A stretch of 64,000 bases of DNA. Origin: Kosakonia oryzendophytica (GTDB lineage: Bacteria > Pseudomonadota > Gammaproteobacteria > Enterobacterales > Enterobacteriaceae). The translations under genes and the position numbers were made by a program. The stretch spans positions 62,001 through 126,000 of the forward strand of contig NZ_FMAY01000005.1 in assembly GCF_900094925.1 (NCBI RefSeq). Reading direction: 5' to 3'. The notes under the pieces were generated by a model that worked only from the letters and a program-made list of their open reading frames with translations, did not search any database and was not told where the DNA came from. Below are positions 1 to 9,995 of the stretch, in pieces; position 1 is the first letter of the stretch; each line of letters opens with the position of its first letter.

Positions 1-356
1 CACCCTTCGAGAGTAATGCGCCTACGCGTCCGGTGGCAAACCCTACGCCGTCAGCGGCGACCAGTAAACCGGCGCCGTCTGTACCGGCTGGGCCGCGCGC
101 GTTGAGCCGAAATCAGCCGCAATATCCGGCACGTGCCCAGGCACTGCGTATCGAAGGCCGGGTGCGGGTCAAATTTGACGTAACAGCCGATGGCCGTGTC
201 GAGAACGTTGAAATTCTGTCGGCGCAGCCTGCAAATATGTTTGAACGAGAAGTGAAAGCCGCCATGCGTAAATGGCGCTATGAGGCAGGTAAACCGGGTT
301 CAGGGCTGATCGTGAACGTCGTCTTCCGGCTGAATGGCGGCGCGAGCATGGAGTAG
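1..356 (+). CDS. tonB: TonB, C-terminal part (5' end outside window)
   Basis: Energy transducer that couples the inner-membrane ExbBD proton-motive complex to outer-membrane siderophore and vitamin B12 receptors. Only the last part is present; the reading frame is open from base 3 and ends at TAG 354-356. What is visible is the end of the Pro-rich linker followed by the TonB C-terminal domain, with the family motifs QPQYPARAQ and MRKWRYEPGKPG-like (here [12 protein letters not shown]). The N-terminal membrane anchor and Pro-Glu/Pro-Lys region lie upstream of the window. The neighbouring yciA is convergent, as in E. coli. Identification is secure. Confidence 0.96.
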   Translation, partial: PFESNAPTRPVANPTPSAATSKPAPSVPAGPRALSRNQPQYPARAQALRIEGRVRVKFDVTADGRVENVEILSAQPANMFEREVKAAMRKWRYEAGKPGSGLIVNVVFRLNGGASME

Positions 357-386
357 CGCCGCCAGCAGCATCGACTGCGCCCCAAA

Positions 387-402
387 CGTCAGGCTACTGA
401 CG
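387..402. terminator. Candidate hairpin between convergent tonB and yciA
   Basis: CGTCAG (387-392), loop GCTA, CTGACG (397-402) form a perfect 6-bp stem between two convergent genes, where E. coli has a bidirectional terminator. The T tracts beside it are short on both strands, so it is a weak candidate; position is the main support. Confidence 0.4.
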
Positions 403-419
403 GATTAAGGTGCAGTTTT

Positions 420-821
420 TTATTCCTGAGCCGGGAGTGGGCGGGGTTTCCCTTCGTTATCCACGGCCACGTAAATAAACAGTGCTTCGGTTGCTTTATA
501 GCGTTGACCAATCGGGTCAGACGACACTTTTTTCACCCACACTTCAATATTGATGGTTATTGACGTCGTACCGCGTTTCACGCAGCGCGCGTAGCAGCAG
601 ACGACGTCGCCCACGGCGACCGGACGATGAAACGTCATGCCATCTACCCGTACCGTCACGACGCGCCCATGGGCGATCTCTTTGGCCTGAATGGCACCGC
701 CGATATCCATTTGTGACATCAGCCAACCGCCGAAAATGTCGCCGTTGGCATTGGTGTCTGCTGGCATTGCTAATGTGCGTAAGACAAGTTCGCCGTGAGG
801 AGCGTCCTGAGTGGTTGTCAT
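420..821 (-). CDS. yciA: YciA acyl-CoA thioesterase
   Basis: Hot-dog fold thioesterase that hydrolyses a broad range of acyl-CoAs in the cytoplasm. The 133-residue product matches the family length. The conserved stretch NANGDIFGGW (residues 24-33) followed by MSQMDIGGA around residue 39 is the acyl-CoA hydrolase signature; by family knowledge N24 and D39 sit in the active site. The RYKATEALF segment near the C terminus is also typical. It is convergent with tonB and followed upstream by yciB and yciC on the same strand, the E. coli order. Conserved throughout, with no sign of damage. Confidence 0.95.
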   Translation of the reverse strand: MTTTQDAPHGELVLRTLAMPADTNANGDIFGGWLMSQMDIGGAIQAKEIAHGRVVTVRVDGMTFHRPVAVGDVVCCYARCVKRGTTSITINIEVWVKKVSSDPIGQRYKATEALFIYVAVDNEGKPRPLPAQE

Positions 822-921
822 TGTTATCTCTTCTGTAATGAGGGATTTATGGCGGGATGCTACTACGAATTTGTGGCGGAGAACACAGAAAAAGCCAGGC
901 GCTGGGCCTGGCGTATAATGG

Positions 922-1464
922 TCAGGATTTATCGTCCTGCGGCGGCATATGTCGGTAGATATAGACGCCGCTTAACACAGTGAAAATCAGCGTCAGAATG
1001 GTCAGACCAAAGACTTTAAAATCCACCCAGGTATCAAACGATAACCAGAACGCGACATAGATATTGGCCAGGCCACAAGCAATAAAGAACAGCGCCCAGG
1101 CAATGTTCAGTTTTGACCACACAGCGTCGGGAAGGGTTAACTCTTTACCCAGCATGCGTTGGATCAGCGTCTTTTTCATTACCCACTGGCTGAACAGTAA
1201 AGCGAAGGCAAACAGACCGTAAATCACCGTGACCTTCCATTTAATAAACTCCACCGCATGGAATTTGATGGTCAACCCACCAAAGATAGCCACCAGCACG
1301 AACGTAATCAACGCCACTTTTTCCACTTTACGATAGCGGATCCAGCAGTAAATCAACACGATAGCGGAGGCCACAATCAGCACTTTGGTCGCGGCGAAAA
1401 TGTCGTACATTTTATAGACCACGAAAAAGAGCGCGAGGGGCAGAAAATCAAGAAACTGCTTCAT
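922..1464 (-). CDS. yciB: YciB (IspZ) inner-membrane septation protein
   Basis: Polytopic inner-membrane protein of the YciB/intracellular septation A family, linked in E. coli and Shigella to cell envelope and division-site synthesis. The 180-residue product opens with [20 protein letters not shown], the typical family start, and shows about five hydrophobic segments. The C terminus is short and charged. It lies 100 bp from yciA and 45 bp from yciC on the same strand, so yciC-yciB-yciA are probably co-transcribed. Biochemical function of the family is still poorly defined. Confidence 0.94.
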   Translation of the reverse strand: MKQFLDFLPLALFFVVYKMYDIFAATKVLIVASAIVLIYCWIRYRKVEKVALITFVLVAIFGGLTIKFHAVEFIKWKVTVIYGLFAFALLFSQWVMKKTLIQRMLGKELTLPDAVWSKLNIAWALFFIACGLANIYVAFWLSFDTWVDFKVFGLTILTLIFTVLSGVYIYRHMPPQDDKS

Positions 1465-1509
1465 TCAACGATTCCATCAAGAGGACTGCCCACCGGGCAG
1501 CCAGGCTAT

Positions 1510-2253
1510 TCACGCACGCATCAGCATATAGAGGCGGAACAGATAAATAAGCAACGCGGCTGAGATCAGGTTACTGAGAGTATTGGCGATCACCGCACCC
1601 ACTTCCGGGGTAAACACCGCCAGATTATGTGCAAACAGCAGCAACAGTGTTTTTGCCAGCAGCCACCCTAGCACCGCGGGCGCTACCAGGCGCATGTTGG
1701 TCCAGCTCAGGCGCATACTGCTGCGCATAGCCGCGAAGATGCCGATTTTATCCTGAACAAGGATAACAGGGGCAAACGCCAGCAAAATGGCCAGTATCAC
1801 ACCGGGTACAATGATAAACATAATACCAATCTGCACCATAAACGTGGTCAGCAGGATCAGCAGAAACAGCTTTGGTAACACCGGGGCGCTGGCACCGATA
1901 GCGCGCAACGCGCTGACGCGATGACCGGCGGAGATCATCTGAATCATCAGCAGTACGCCGCCTGCCAGAATCGCGTTGCCGATCAGACCAGAAAATGTTG
2001 ACGCGGCTGAAGCACGCAGCAGTACGCTTTGCTGTTCCGGCGTCATATTTTGCACCAGCTCAAACAAACCCACGCTGCCTGCCAGATTATCACCTTCACT
2101 TAAAATAGAGAGCTGCTCTTCACTGGGCGAAAAAGCATGCCCCAGCACTGCGGTAATAAATGCGCATAACAATGCAATCAGTAAAAGGGTAACAAACTGA
2201 TTACGAAAAAAATTCCCCGTGTCACGGTAAACGGATTTCGCCGTGATAGACAT
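1510..2253 (-). CDS. yciC: YciC family (UPF0259) membrane protein
   Basis: Inner-membrane protein of unknown molecular function; the 247-residue length equals that of E. coli YciC. It begins [19 protein letters not shown] and contains about six hydrophobic segments, including a long Ile/Leu/Val-rich run near residues 125-165. The usual upstream purine-rich site (GGAGAG on the minus strand) supports the start. It heads the yciC-yciB-yciA group. E. coli yciC mRNA 5' region is a known target of envelope and RNA regulators, but nothing specific can be read here. Confidence 0.93.
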   Translation of the reverse strand: MSITAKSVYRDTGNFFRNQFVTLLLIALLCAFITAVLGHAFSPSEEQLSILSEGDNLAGSVGLFELVQNMTPEQQSVLLRASAASTFSGLIGNAILAGGVLLMIQMISAGHRVSALRAIGASAPVLPKLFLLILLTTFMVQIGIMFIIVPGVILAILLAFAPVILVQDKIGIFAAMRSSMRLSWTNMRLVAPAVLGWLLAKTLLLLFAHNLAVFTPEVGAVIANTLSNLISAALLIYLFRLYMLMRA

Positions 2254-2277
2254 GCACTCTCCTTGAGTATTGCGATG

Positions 2278-2682
2278 TTAAATATCAGGTAATTGTACCC
2301 TGAATACACCCTCAGTGGCAGCATCACTGCTTGTATGGAAAAGCATATCTTTGTAAAGAGGCGCTAATCCGTACCGCGCGCGGGCGCGATCGCAGGCTTC
2401 ATTCACCTGGCCATCTTCGCCGGACATGGCAAATTCACGACAGGGTGACGGACGTCCTTCGTAAATGCTGCAGCGTGCAGATTCGCCAGGTGTCCCTTCC
2501 AGCGCCACGCAGCGGCTCTGTTTCTGGTTGGTTCCGCTCATACAGCGCAAAAAAGGAGTAAGCGGCTCAGTGAGTTGAGCCGGGACAGGGCCGCCAGCAT
2601 CATCTGCTTCAGCCCAATAGAAAGAGACCCGAAAATACGCACAACAAGCTCCGCACGACATGCACGGATTGAGTGAACTCAT
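2278..2682 (-). CDS. YkgJ-family cysteine-cluster protein
   Basis: A 134-residue protein with clustered cysteines: C7, C10, C13 and C14 (pattern CxxCxxCC) at the N terminus and further Cys at about 47, 58, 71 and 81, the last in SPCREF. This is the zinc- or iron-chelating domain of the YkgJ/UPF0153 family. Its exact role is unknown; cofactor binding is inferred from the cysteine pattern. It sits 24 bp from yciC on the same strand and divergent from ompW. It is not part of this locus in E. coli K-12, so it is an accessory gene here. Confidence 0.85.
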   Translation of the reverse strand: MSSLNPCMSCGACCAYFRVSFYWAEADDAGGPVPAQLTEPLTPFLRCMSGTNQKQSRCVALEGTPGESARCSIYEGRPSPCREFAMSGEDGQVNEACDRARARYGLAPLYKDMLFHTSSDAATEGVFRVQLPDI

Positions 2683-2801
2683 AACGTACCTGCACTTAAC
2701 GACGCATCAACACATATTGTCAGGCCACTAACTTAGCGCCGCATAAACAGGTGCACAAGATGGGAGTCGGGGAATTTTTTAACGTGTTTATTTGGCAAAA
2801 A

Positions 2802-2815
2802 TTGATGTGAATACA
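2802..2815 (+). promoter_or_regulatory. Possible FNR site upstream of ompW
   Basis: TTGAT-GTGA-ATACA resembles the FNR consensus TTGAT-N4-ATCAA with a perfect left and a degraded right half. ompW is an FNR-activated gene in E. coli. The site lies about 130 bp before the likely transcription start, compatible with an upstream FNR site, but the weak right half keeps confidence low. Confidence 0.35.
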
Positions 2816-2884
2816 AAAGTTAATGATTGTGTCTGGCGGTAAAAATTATCTCAGATCAATGAATGTTAAATTACAGCATTAAGT

Positions 2885-2927
2885 GTGATCTGTGTTAGAT
2901 CACTTTGTACCCAGTTGTAGGTATATT
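2885..2927 (+). promoter_or_regulatory. ompW promoter with a strong inverted repeat operator
   Basis: GTGATCT (2885-2891), spacer GTGTT, AGATCAC (2897-2903) is a perfect 7-bp inverted repeat. A -10-like TATATT follows at 2922-2927, and no good -35 box lies 17 bp before it. If transcription starts near 2934, the repeat centre (2894) is about 40 bp upstream, a class II activator position. The half-sites resemble CRP/FNR-type half-sites but the spacing fits neither consensus. Confidence 0.5.
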
Positions 2928-2962
2928 CACGGCGCGTTAAAAACCTTAATCATGGAGTGGAT

Positions 2963-3598
2963 ATGAAAAGATTAGCCGTGGCAGCACTGATTCTGGGCAC
3001 GCTTTCCGGGGGCGCGTACGCGCACGAAGCAGGCGAATTTTTCCTTCGTGCCGGTTCCGCCACCGTCCGTCCGACAGCAGGTTCTGATAATGTGTTGGGC
3101 AGCCTGGGCAGCTTTAATGTCAGCAACAATACCCAACTGGGTCTCACAATGACGTGGATGGCAACCGATAATGTCGGTGTTGAACTGCTGGCGGCAACGC
3201 CGTTTCGCCATCATGTAGGTACGAAACCCACCGGCGATATCGCCACCGTCAGTCATCTTCCGCCGACACTCATGGCGCAATGGTATTTTGGCGATGCCAA
3301 AAGCGCAGTGCGGCCTTATATTGGCGCAGGCATCAACTACACTACCTTCTTTAACGAAAAATTTAACGATACCGGTAAAGAGGCGGGGCTTTCCGACCTG
3401 AGCCTGAAAGACTCCTGGGGTGCGGCCGGCCAGGTGGGGCTGGACTACTTAATCAACCGTGACTGGCTGATTAACATGTCGGTGTGGTACATGGATATTG
3501 ATACGGATGTGCGTTTTAAACATAACGGTCAGCAGCAGAGTGTCAGCACTCGTCTGGATCCGTGGGTGTTTATGTTCTCCGCGGGTTACCGTTTCTGA
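2963..3598 (+). CDS. ompW: Outer membrane protein W
   Basis: Eight-stranded outer-membrane beta-barrel of the OmpW/AlkL family, a minor porin and colicin S4 receptor in E. coli, responsive to oxygen and stress. The ATG at 2963 has GGAG 5 bp upstream and gives 211 residues; a GTG two codons earlier is possible but lacks a site. Residues 1-20 form a signal peptide ending AYA, then mature HEAGEFF. Family blocks LPPTLMAQWYFGD, GAGINYTTFF and the C-terminal aromatic GYRF needed for barrel assembly are all present. Divergent from the YkgJ-type gene. Confidence 0.96.
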   Translation: MKRLAVAALILGTLSGGAYAHEAGEFFLRAGSATVRPTAGSDNVLGSLGSFNVSNNTQLGLTMTWMATDNVGVELLAATPFRHHVGTKPTGDIATVSHLPPTLMAQWYFGDAKSAVRPYIGAGINYTTFFNEKFNDTGKEAGLSDLSLKDSWGAAGQVGLDYLINRDWLINMSVWYMDIDTDVRFKHNGQQQSVSTRLDPWVFMFSAGYRF

Positions 3599-3637
3599 GC
3601 AGGATGCGCAAGGCTGGTCAATGAACGACCAGCCTTT

Positions 3638-4897
3638 TTACTCTGCGTTTTTGCGATAACGGCAGGTCATATAGGCGCCAGCCACAGCTAACGTCAGCGG
3701 TACAAAAAAGCTGAAGTCCATTCCGGTGAACTCCATCAGCAGCACGATGGCGGTCAGCGGCATCTGCATTGAGGACGCCAGAAAAGCCGCACCCCCCGTC
3801 AGCGCGAATTCCGCCATATCCGTGTTGGGGAAAAAGGATCCAACTATCAGGAACATCAGCGCGCCAAGCAACGCGCCAATCGCCAGACCGGGTGTCAGTA
3901 AGCCTCCTTCCGCACCGCTGCGCAGCACTAACCAGATACTCAATACTTTCAGGCCAATCAGGATCGCTGCCAACGGCAACGTTACGCCGCCGCCGAAGCT
4001 CAACTGCACCGGGCCGCGTCCGTTTCCCGGCAACTGTGGAAACCAGATTGAGAGCAGACCAAGGCAGGCAAAAGCGATAAAACAGAATACGGGCAGTTGC
4101 CAGTTACTTTTTACCTGTCTCCGTGCGGTTGTCGTCATGCGCCGGAAAAGGTGTGCCGCATAACCGAAAAGTGGGCCTGATAGCAGGGCCCAAACGATAA
4201 GCGAAAAGGGGGCTTCCGGGGAAGTGAAGAGGTACTGACGTTCATTCCCCAGCACCAGTGAAGCGACGAATGCAGCAACGGCTGACGTGACGACAGCAGC
4301 GATCACCGCATCCCAACTGATCGTCACCAGCAGTACTTCCAGCGTGAAAATCGCGCCAGCAAGTGGAACATTATAAACCGCCGCCAACCCTGCTCCTGCG
4401 CCGCAGGCAATCACCCGTTTTGTCTCCTGTGCACTCAACCCACAATGGCGGGCGATGCTGCCCCCAAACAGTGCGCCAACTTCGCGGGGCGCACTTTCTC
4501 TGCCTAATGGAGAACCCATCGCGACAGTAATCACCTGAAGAAAGGCATGGCACAACGTGGTGACGGTGGGCATTGGCTGCGTGACATCGTTCACTGCTGT
4601 ACCAACACTGACGCGTTTTTTGGCATAACGCGCCAGTAGCCACCACCCGCAGCCCGCAACAATCCCTGCTGCGCTGAGCACTGCCAGACGGCGCAGCGCG
4701 CTGGCATCGCTTACCCCCTGCAGGAAAGGTGGCCCGCCAATCAGTGACCGCTGGCTGTAGCCAAAAGCAAGGTGCTGGATTTCATGTAGCAGAAGGGCTA
4801 TCAACATGCCTGCCACACCGGCAAGAACGCCGGTCAACAACAGCGCTATCCATTGGTTGTGCCAGATCGGGGAATCGGTTTTACGCATCAGAGTCAT
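3638..4897 (-). CDS. ClC-family chloride channel/transporter
   Basis: A 419-residue inner-membrane protein of the ClC family, with about ten hydrophobic segments. The signature LGRESAPREVG (131-141) keeps the gating glutamate (E134) of the usual GREGP motif, and the selectivity region NVPLAGAIFTLE (176-187) and the C-terminal SSMQMPLTAIVLLMEFTG are clear. The residue after E187 is Val; in E. coli ClcA the aligned position is the proton-coupling Glu203, so coupling may differ (inference from hand alignment). It replaces yciEFG between ompW and trpA. Not obviously ClcA, ClcB or YfeO. Confidence 0.88.
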   Translation of the reverse strand: MTLMRKTDSPIWHNQWIALLLTGVLAGVAGMLIALLLHEIQHLAFGYSQRSLIGGPPFLQGVSDASALRRLAVLSAAGIVAGCGWWLLARYAKKRVSVGTAVNDVTQPMPTVTTLCHAFLQVITVAMGSPLGRESAPREVGALFGGSIARHCGLSAQETKRVIACGAGAGLAAVYNVPLAGAIFTLEVLLVTISWDAVIAAVVTSAVAAFVASLVLGNERQYLFTSPEAPFSLIVWALLSGPLFGYAAHLFRRMTTTARRQVKSNWQLPVFCFIAFACLGLLSIWFPQLPGNGRGPVQLSFGGGVTLPLAAILIGLKVLSIWLVLRSGAEGGLLTPGLAIGALLGALMFLIVGSFFPNTDMAEFALTGGAAFLASSMQMPLTAIVLLMEFTGMDFSFFVPLTLAVAGAYMTCRYRKNAE

Positions 4898-4993
4898 ATC
4901 TATTGTGGGGAGCCGTCGTTGCTATTATTCCACAGAAAATATGAACTTTTTAACAATGAGTTATGTAAAACAGGAGCACAAAGAGAGGAGATC

Positions 4994-5015
4994 ACCGCCC
5001 GACGAATCGGGCGGT
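4994..5015 (-). terminator. trp operon 3' hairpin (trp t-like)
   Basis: A 9-bp perfect stem, ACCGCCCGA / TCGGGCGGT, with a loop that reads TTCG on the minus strand, lies 9 bp after the trpA stop. It lacks a long T tract, like the E. coli trp t site, which relies on a downstream Rho-dependent terminator. Confidence 0.7.
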
Positions 5016-5023
5016 ATTAGGGG

Positions 5024-5833
5024 TTAACGTAGTAACGTTGCGGCTTTCATCTGCTGAACAAAGGTTTTCAACTCTGCCAGCATGGCGGCAGGATTATTGA
5101 GGTTGTTTTCAATGATCTTCACGGTGGCGGAACCGGAGATCGCCCCAGCGGCCCCCGCATTAATCGCAGAGGACACCTGATCCGGCGACGAAATACCAAA
5201 TCCCTGTAACGCAGGCGCAGCATGGTATTCGGCCAGCTTTTCCACCAGATGATGCAGTGGCAGCGCGGCACGGTTTTCCGCACCGGTCACACCAGCGCGG
5301 GACAACAAATAGGTATAACCGCGCCCGTAGGACGCAATCTGACGCAGCAGATCGTCATCGGCGTTCGGCGGGCAGATAAAAATAGGCGCAACGTTATGGC
5401 GCATCGCCGCCTGGCGGAAGGGGGCGGATTCCTCGATAGGGACATCTGCAACCAGTACTGAATCGACGCCCACTTTTGCGCACTGAGCGTAAAACTCATC
5501 AATACCCCGGTTAAACACCAGGTTGGCATACATCAGCAGACCAATCGGAATGGAGGGATGTTTCTGGCGAATGGTCGCCAGCATTTCAAAACACTGGCTC
5601 GGGGTGACGCCGGACGCGAATGCGCGCAGGGTCGCATTCTGGATGGTCGGGCCATCGGCCAGCGGGTCGGAAAAGGGGATCCCCAGTTCCAGTGCGTCTG
5701 CTCCGGCTTCAATCAGCGTGTCGATGATCTTCAGCGAGTGTTCCGGCGACGGATCGCCAAGCGTGACGAAGGGGACAAAAGCGCCTTCTTTGCGCGCGTT
5801 CAGCTGTTTAAACAGGTTGTCATAACGTTCCAT
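5024..5833 (-). CDS. trpA: Tryptophan synthase alpha subunit
   Basis: Cleaves indole-3-glycerol phosphate to indole and glyceraldehyde 3-phosphate and passes indole through a tunnel to TrpB. The 269-residue TIM barrel carries the catalytic E49 (DALELGIPF) and D60 (SDPLADGP) at the E. coli positions. The start codon overlaps the trpB stop by one base (TGATG), a sign of translational coupling. Last gene of the trp operon. The C terminus differs slightly from E. coli but is complete. Confidence 0.97.
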   Translation of the reverse strand: MERYDNLFKQLNARKEGAFVPFVTLGDPSPEHSLKIIDTLIEAGADALELGIPFSDPLADGPTIQNATLRAFASGVTPSQCFEMLATIRQKHPSIPIGLLMYANLVFNRGIDEFYAQCAKVGVDSVLVADVPIEESAPFRQAAMRHNVAPIFICPPNADDDLLRQIASYGRGYTYLLSRAGVTGAENRAALPLHHLVEKLAEYHAAPALQGFGISSPDQVSSAINAGAAGAISGSATVKIIENNLNNPAAMLAELKTFVQQMKAATLLR

Positions 5834-7026
5834 CAGATTTCCCCTCGCGCTTTCAGAATATCGTGTACGGTGAAGATGTCTTTGTCGCCGCGTCCGGAGA
5901 GGTTGACCACCAGCAACTGCTCTTTTTCCGGGTTTTCGCGCATCATTTTCAGCGCATGCGCAAGGGCATGGGAGGATTCCAGTGCCGGAATAATGCCTTC
6001 ATGGAGACACAGGGTTTTGAAGGCATCCAGGGCTTCATCGTCGGTAATGGAGACATAGTCTGCGCGCCCGATACTATTGAGATACGCATGCTGTGGCCCG
6101 ACTGACGGGAAATCCAGCCCGGCGGAAATCGAGTAAGACTCTTCTATCTGACCTTCGTCGGTTTGCATCATCGGTGACTTCATACCGAAGTAGATGCCGA
6201 CGCGGCCATGTTTCAGCGGAGCACCATGCTCGCCGGTGTCGATACCATGACCGGCGGGCTCAACACCAATTAACCCGACAGCCGTGTCATTGATAAAGTC
6301 GGCAAACATACCAATGGCATTAGATCCGCCGCCAACACAAGCGATGACGGCATCTGGCAGACGACCTTCTTTTTCGAGGATCTGCGCTTTGGTTTCCTCA
6401 CCGATCATACGCTGGAATTCACGCACGATGGTCGGGAAGGGGTGCGGACCGGCCGCCGTGCCCAGCATATAGTGCGCTGTCTCATAGCTGCCGGACCAGT
6501 CGCGCAGGGCTTCATTACAGGCATCCTTCAGGGTGGCGGAACCGCTGTGCACCGGGATCACTTCTGCGCCCATCAGACGCATACGAAAAACGTTCGGCGA
6601 CTGGCGTTCAACGTCTTTTGCACCCATATAAATGCGGCACTTCAGACCGAGCAGGGCGCTGGCGAGGGCTGATGCAACGCCGTGTTGACCGGCACCGGTT
6701 TCGGCGATGATTTCCGTTTTGCCCATGCGTTTTGCCAGCAGGGCCTGACCCAGAACCTGGTTGGTTTTATGCGCGCCGCCGTGCAGCAGATCTTCACGCT
6801 TCAGATAGAGGGTGGTGCGGGTTCCGGCAGTAATATTCTGACACCGGGTCAGCGCAGTCGGGCGGCCAGCATAGTTTTTCAGCAGATCAGTAAATTGTTG
6901 CTGGAATTCGGCATCACTTTGGGCGCTGACAAATGCTTCCTCCAGTTGACGCAGTGCTGGCATCAGGATTTGCGGAACATACATTCCGCCAAACTCGCCA
7001 AAATAGGGGTTCAGTAGTGTCGTCAT
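5833..7026 (-). CDS. trpB: Tryptophan synthase beta subunit
   Basis: PLP-dependent enzyme that condenses indole with serine to make tryptophan, working in an alpha2-beta2 complex with TrpA. The 397-residue product has the PLP-binding lysine K87 in HGGAHKTNQ and the phosphate-binding glycine loop GGGSNAIG. Length equals E. coli TrpB. It lies 11 bp after trpCF on the operon and is coupled to trpA by stop/start overlap. Confidence 0.98.
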   Translation of the reverse strand: MTTLLNPYFGEFGGMYVPQILMPALRQLEEAFVSAQSDAEFQQQFTDLLKNYAGRPTALTRCQNITAGTRTTLYLKREDLLHGGAHKTNQVLGQALLAKRMGKTEIIAETGAGQHGVASALASALLGLKCRIYMGAKDVERQSPNVFRMRLMGAEVIPVHSGSATLKDACNEALRDWSGSYETAHYMLGTAAGPHPFPTIVREFQRMIGEETKAQILEKEGRLPDAVIACVGGGSNAIGMFADFINDTAVGLIGVEPAGHGIDTGEHGAPLKHGRVGIYFGMKSPMMQTDEGQIEESYSISAGLDFPSVGPQHAYLNSIGRADYVSITDDEALDAFKTLCLHEGIIPALESSHALAHALKMMRENPEKEQLLVVNLSGRGDKDIFTVHDILKARGEI

Positions 7027-7037
7027 TCTCTCTTTCC

Positions 7038-8396
7038 TTAATAAGCGCGAAGCGTGCGGAACACCGAGGCCAGTTTGCTGGCATCTTTAATACCCGGTTC
7101 CGATTCCACGCCTGAATTAAAATCAAGTCCGGCACAACCGGTTTTGGCCGCTTGTACGCAATTGTCCGCACCCAGACCGCCTGCCAGCAGGACATTATCG
7201 AGCGGTTCGCCCGCAAGCAGCGACCAGTCAAACTGTTTGCCGCTGCCACCCTGTCCATTGTCGAACAGGTATTTATCTACTCGCTGCAGATTCCGCGGCG
7301 GCAGGCTATCGCCCACGCTGAGTGCTTTCCAGATTTGCGTCTGCGGTGGCAGCGCAGCACGCAACGCATCGATATAAGGCTGATCTTCGCTGCCGTGCAG
7401 CTGTACGGCGCACAGGCCCAGTTTGCCGGCTTTTGCCGCCACATCCTCAACCGGCGCATCGCGGAAAACGCCAACATATTGCAGTGGTGCACCTTTCATA
7501 ACAGCCTGTGCCTGCGTTTCATCGACGGCGCGCGGTGAACTGGCAACAAAAATAAGACCCCCGTAAATAGCGCCAGCCTGGTGGGCGGCATGTGCGTCTT
7601 CAGCGCGGGTTAAACCGCAGACTTTATTCTCACCCAGCAGCACGCGTTTAACCGCCGCATCCAGATCGTCGTGCGCCATCAGGGCGGAACCAATCAAGAA
7701 ACCGTTAGCAAAATGGCTCAGTTCCCGTACCTGTGCATAGGTATTAATGCCCGATTCGCTGATGACGGTAACCCCGGTGCCCAGGCGTGGCGCAAGCTGA
7801 CGGGTGCGATTCAGATCAATGGAGAGGTCACGCAGATCGCGGTTGTTAATGCCCACAACTTTCGCTTCCAGCGCAATCGCGCGCTGTAGCTCCTCTTCGT
7901 TGCTGACTTCCGTCAGCACGCCCATATTCAGACTATGGGCCACCACAGCCAACTGACGATACTGTGTGTCATCCAGTACGGAGAGCATCAGCAGGCAGGC
8001 ATCGGCCTGGTAATATCGTGCCAGATAAATTTGGTAGGCATCGATAATAAAGTCTTTGCAGAGAATGGGCTGCGGGGCGATCCCGCTGACAATCGGCAGA
8101 AAATCAAAGCTACCTTGAAAATATTTCTCATCGGTCAGCACAGAAATGGCTGACGCATGATGTTTATAGATACCGGCGATACGTGCGGGGTCGAAATCGC
8201 TACGGATCACCCCTTTCGATGGCGAAGCTTTCTTGCACTCCAGGATAAATGCCGTGCGCGTTCCCTGCAGGGCGTCGTAAAAACGGCGTGTGCTCGGTAC
8301 CACCTCATTCTGGAAGCTGGCCAGCGGCTGCTGCTCCTTGCGTGCTGCAATCCATATGGCTTTATCCGCGACGATCTTCGCTAAAACGGTCTGCAT
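7038..8396 (-). CDS. trpC: Bifunctional indole-glycerol-phosphate synthase / PRA isomerase
   Basis: Fused TrpC-TrpF enzyme, as in all enterics. Residues 1 to about 255 are the indole-3-glycerol phosphate synthase barrel ([12 protein letters not shown] with E53 and K55; CKDFIID). The second barrel begins at NKVCGLTR with the PRA isomerase cysteine C260. It catalyses two consecutive steps from phosphoribosyl anthranilate to indole-glycerol phosphate. The 452-residue length matches E. coli. It is 3 bp from trpGD. Confidence 0.97.
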   Translation of the reverse strand: MQTVLAKIVADKAIWIAARKEQQPLASFQNEVVPSTRRFYDALQGTRTAFILECKKASPSKGVIRSDFDPARIAGIYKHHASAISVLTDEKYFQGSFDFLPIVSGIAPQPILCKDFIIDAYQIYLARYYQADACLLMLSVLDDTQYRQLAVVAHSLNMGVLTEVSNEEELQRAIALEAKVVGINNRDLRDLSIDLNRTRQLAPRLGTGVTVISESGINTYAQVRELSHFANGFLIGSALMAHDDLDAAVKRVLLGENKVCGLTRAEDAHAAHQAGAIYGGLIFVASSPRAVDETQAQAVMKGAPLQYVGVFRDAPVEDVAAKAGKLGLCAVQLHGSEDQPYIDALRAALPPQTQIWKALSVGDSLPPRNLQRVDKYLFDNGQGGSGKQFDWSLLAGEPLDNVLLAGGLGADNCVQAAKTGCAGLDFNSGVESEPGIKDASKLASVFRTLRAY

Positions 8397-8399
8397 TAT

Positions 8400-9995
8400 T
8401 TATCCTCGTGCCGCAAGTGCGGTGACTTTGTCGTACGCTGCTCCACTGTGCAGCACATCCAGTACTTTTTGCGCGTTGGCCCGTAAATCCTCTTCGCCGT
8501 GCAAACGCATCAGCATCGCAACGTTGGCAGCCACGGCGGCTTCATGGGCGACTTCACCTTTACCTTGTAATAAGCGTGTCAGAATGTCACGGTTTTCTTC
8601 CGGTGTGCCACCCGCCAGCGCCTCCTGATGATAAGGTGTCAGGCCGAAGTCTGCGGCAGTCAGCTGGTAACTTTTGATCTCGCCATCATGTAACTCCGCG
8701 ACCAGCGTTGGTGCGTGCAGGGAGACTTCATCCATACCGCCGCTGTGAACCACGGCAGCACGCTGATAACCGAGTACGCGCAGCGTTTCGGCGATAGGCA
8801 GCACCAGTTCCGGGCTGTAGACGCCAATCAACGCCAGCGGCGGATGCGCCGGGTTGATCAATGGACCCAGCACGTTGAACAAGGTGCGGGTTTTCAACTG
8901 CTGACGGACGGGCATCGCATGGCGGAAACCGGTGTGATACTTCGGCGCGAACAGGAAGCACACACCTAACTCATCCAGTGCATTGCGTGACTTGTCTGCA
9001 TTCATATCGAGATTGATACCGAATGCAGCCAGTAAATCCGAGGAGCCGGAGCGACTGGAGACGCTGCGATTACCATGCTTGGCCACTTTCAGCCCGCAGG
9101 CTGCGGCGACAAACGCGCTGGCGGTGGATATATTGATGCTGTTGCTGCCGTCCCCGCCTGTGCCCACGATATCGGCAAAAGGATAGTCCGGGCGTGGGAA
9201 GGGTGCTGCATTTTCCAGCAAGGCAGTCGCTGCGCCAGCGATCTCATTCGGGTGCTCGCCGCGGATCTTCATGCTGACCAGCGCGGCGGCCAGTTGTTCC
9301 GGTTTGAGTTCGCCGCGCACCACCGCAGAAAAGAGCTGGTGGCTCTCCTGCTGGCTTAGCGTCTGCGCCTGGTACAATTTTTCCAGAATCGGTTGCAGCG
9401 TATTGGTTTGCTCCAGTTTCTGTAGCGCCCAGGCCAGTGTTTGTTCAAGCAGACGCGCGCCCTGGGTGGTCAGAATGGATTCCGGGTGAAACTGAAAGCC
9501 GCAGACGCGATCGGCGTCGTGACGGACTGCCATCACCATGCCATTAAAGTGCGCATTAATCGTCAGACCGGCCGGAATATTGCTACCTACCAGCGAATGA
9601 TAACGCGCTACGGGCAGTGGGTTGCTCAGGCCTGCAAACATCGCCTGACCGTCATGTTCAATGCTGGAAGCTTTACCGTGCAGGATCTCACCCGCCTGGC
9701 CAACATAACCACCGTAGGCTTCAACAATCGCCTGGTGCCCAAGGCAGATGCCGATAATTGGCAACTTACCGCGCATGCGGGTCAGCAGTTCCGGCATGCA
9801 ACCCGCTTCGGATGGCGCGCCAGGCCCCGGAGAGAGCATTAACACCGGATTTTGCATGGATGCCAGGCGGTCAATTAAGGTTTGCGCAGGCACATGGTTG
9901 CGGTAAATCACCACATTATGTCCACTCGCACGCAGCTGATCCGCCAGGTTATAGGTAAAAGAGTCGATATTATCGAGCAGCAGAATGTCAGCCAT
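8400..9995 (-). CDS. trpD: Anthranilate synthase component II / anthranilate phosphoribosyltransferase
   Basis: Fused TrpG-TrpD protein, 531 residues. The N-terminal glutamine amidotransferase supplies ammonia to TrpE; its nucleophile C84 sits in GICLGHQAI and the His-Glu pair in QFHPES. The C-terminal phosphoribosyltransferase carries the PRPP loop [15 protein letters not shown]. The enteric-type G-D fusion is intact. The start codon overlaps the trpE stop by one base, which couples synthesis of the two partner subunits at equal level. Confidence 0.97.
   Translation of the reverse strand: MADILLLDNIDSFTYNLADQLRASGHNVVIYRNHVPAQTLIDRLASMQNPVLMLSPGPGAPSEAGCMPELLTRMRGKLPIIGICLGHQAIVEAYGGYVGQAGEILHGKASSIEHDGQAMFAGLSNPLPVARYHSLVGSNIPAGLTINAHFNGMVMAVRHDADRVCGFQFHPESILTTQGARLLEQTLAWALQKLEQTNTLQPILEKLYQAQTLSQQESHQLFSAVVRGELKPEQLAAALVSMKIRGEHPNEIAGAATALLENAAPFPRPDYPFADIVGTGGDGSNSINISTASAFVAAACGLKVAKHGNRSVSSRSGSSDLLAAFGINLDMNADKSRNALDELGVCFLFAPKYHTGFRHAMPVRQQLKTRTLFNVLGPLINPAHPPLALIGVYSPELVLPIAETLRVLGYQRAAVVHSGGMDEVSLHAPTLVAELHDGEIKSYQLTAADFGLTPYHQEALAGGTPEENRDILTRLLQGKGEVAHEAAVAANVAMLMRLHGEEDLRANAQKVLDVLHSGAAYDKVTALAARG

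Noticed and set aside
2881-2905. A CRP site at ompW
   Set aside because: TGTGA is present, but the partner TCAC is 11 bp away rather than 6, so it does not fit the CRP consensus.
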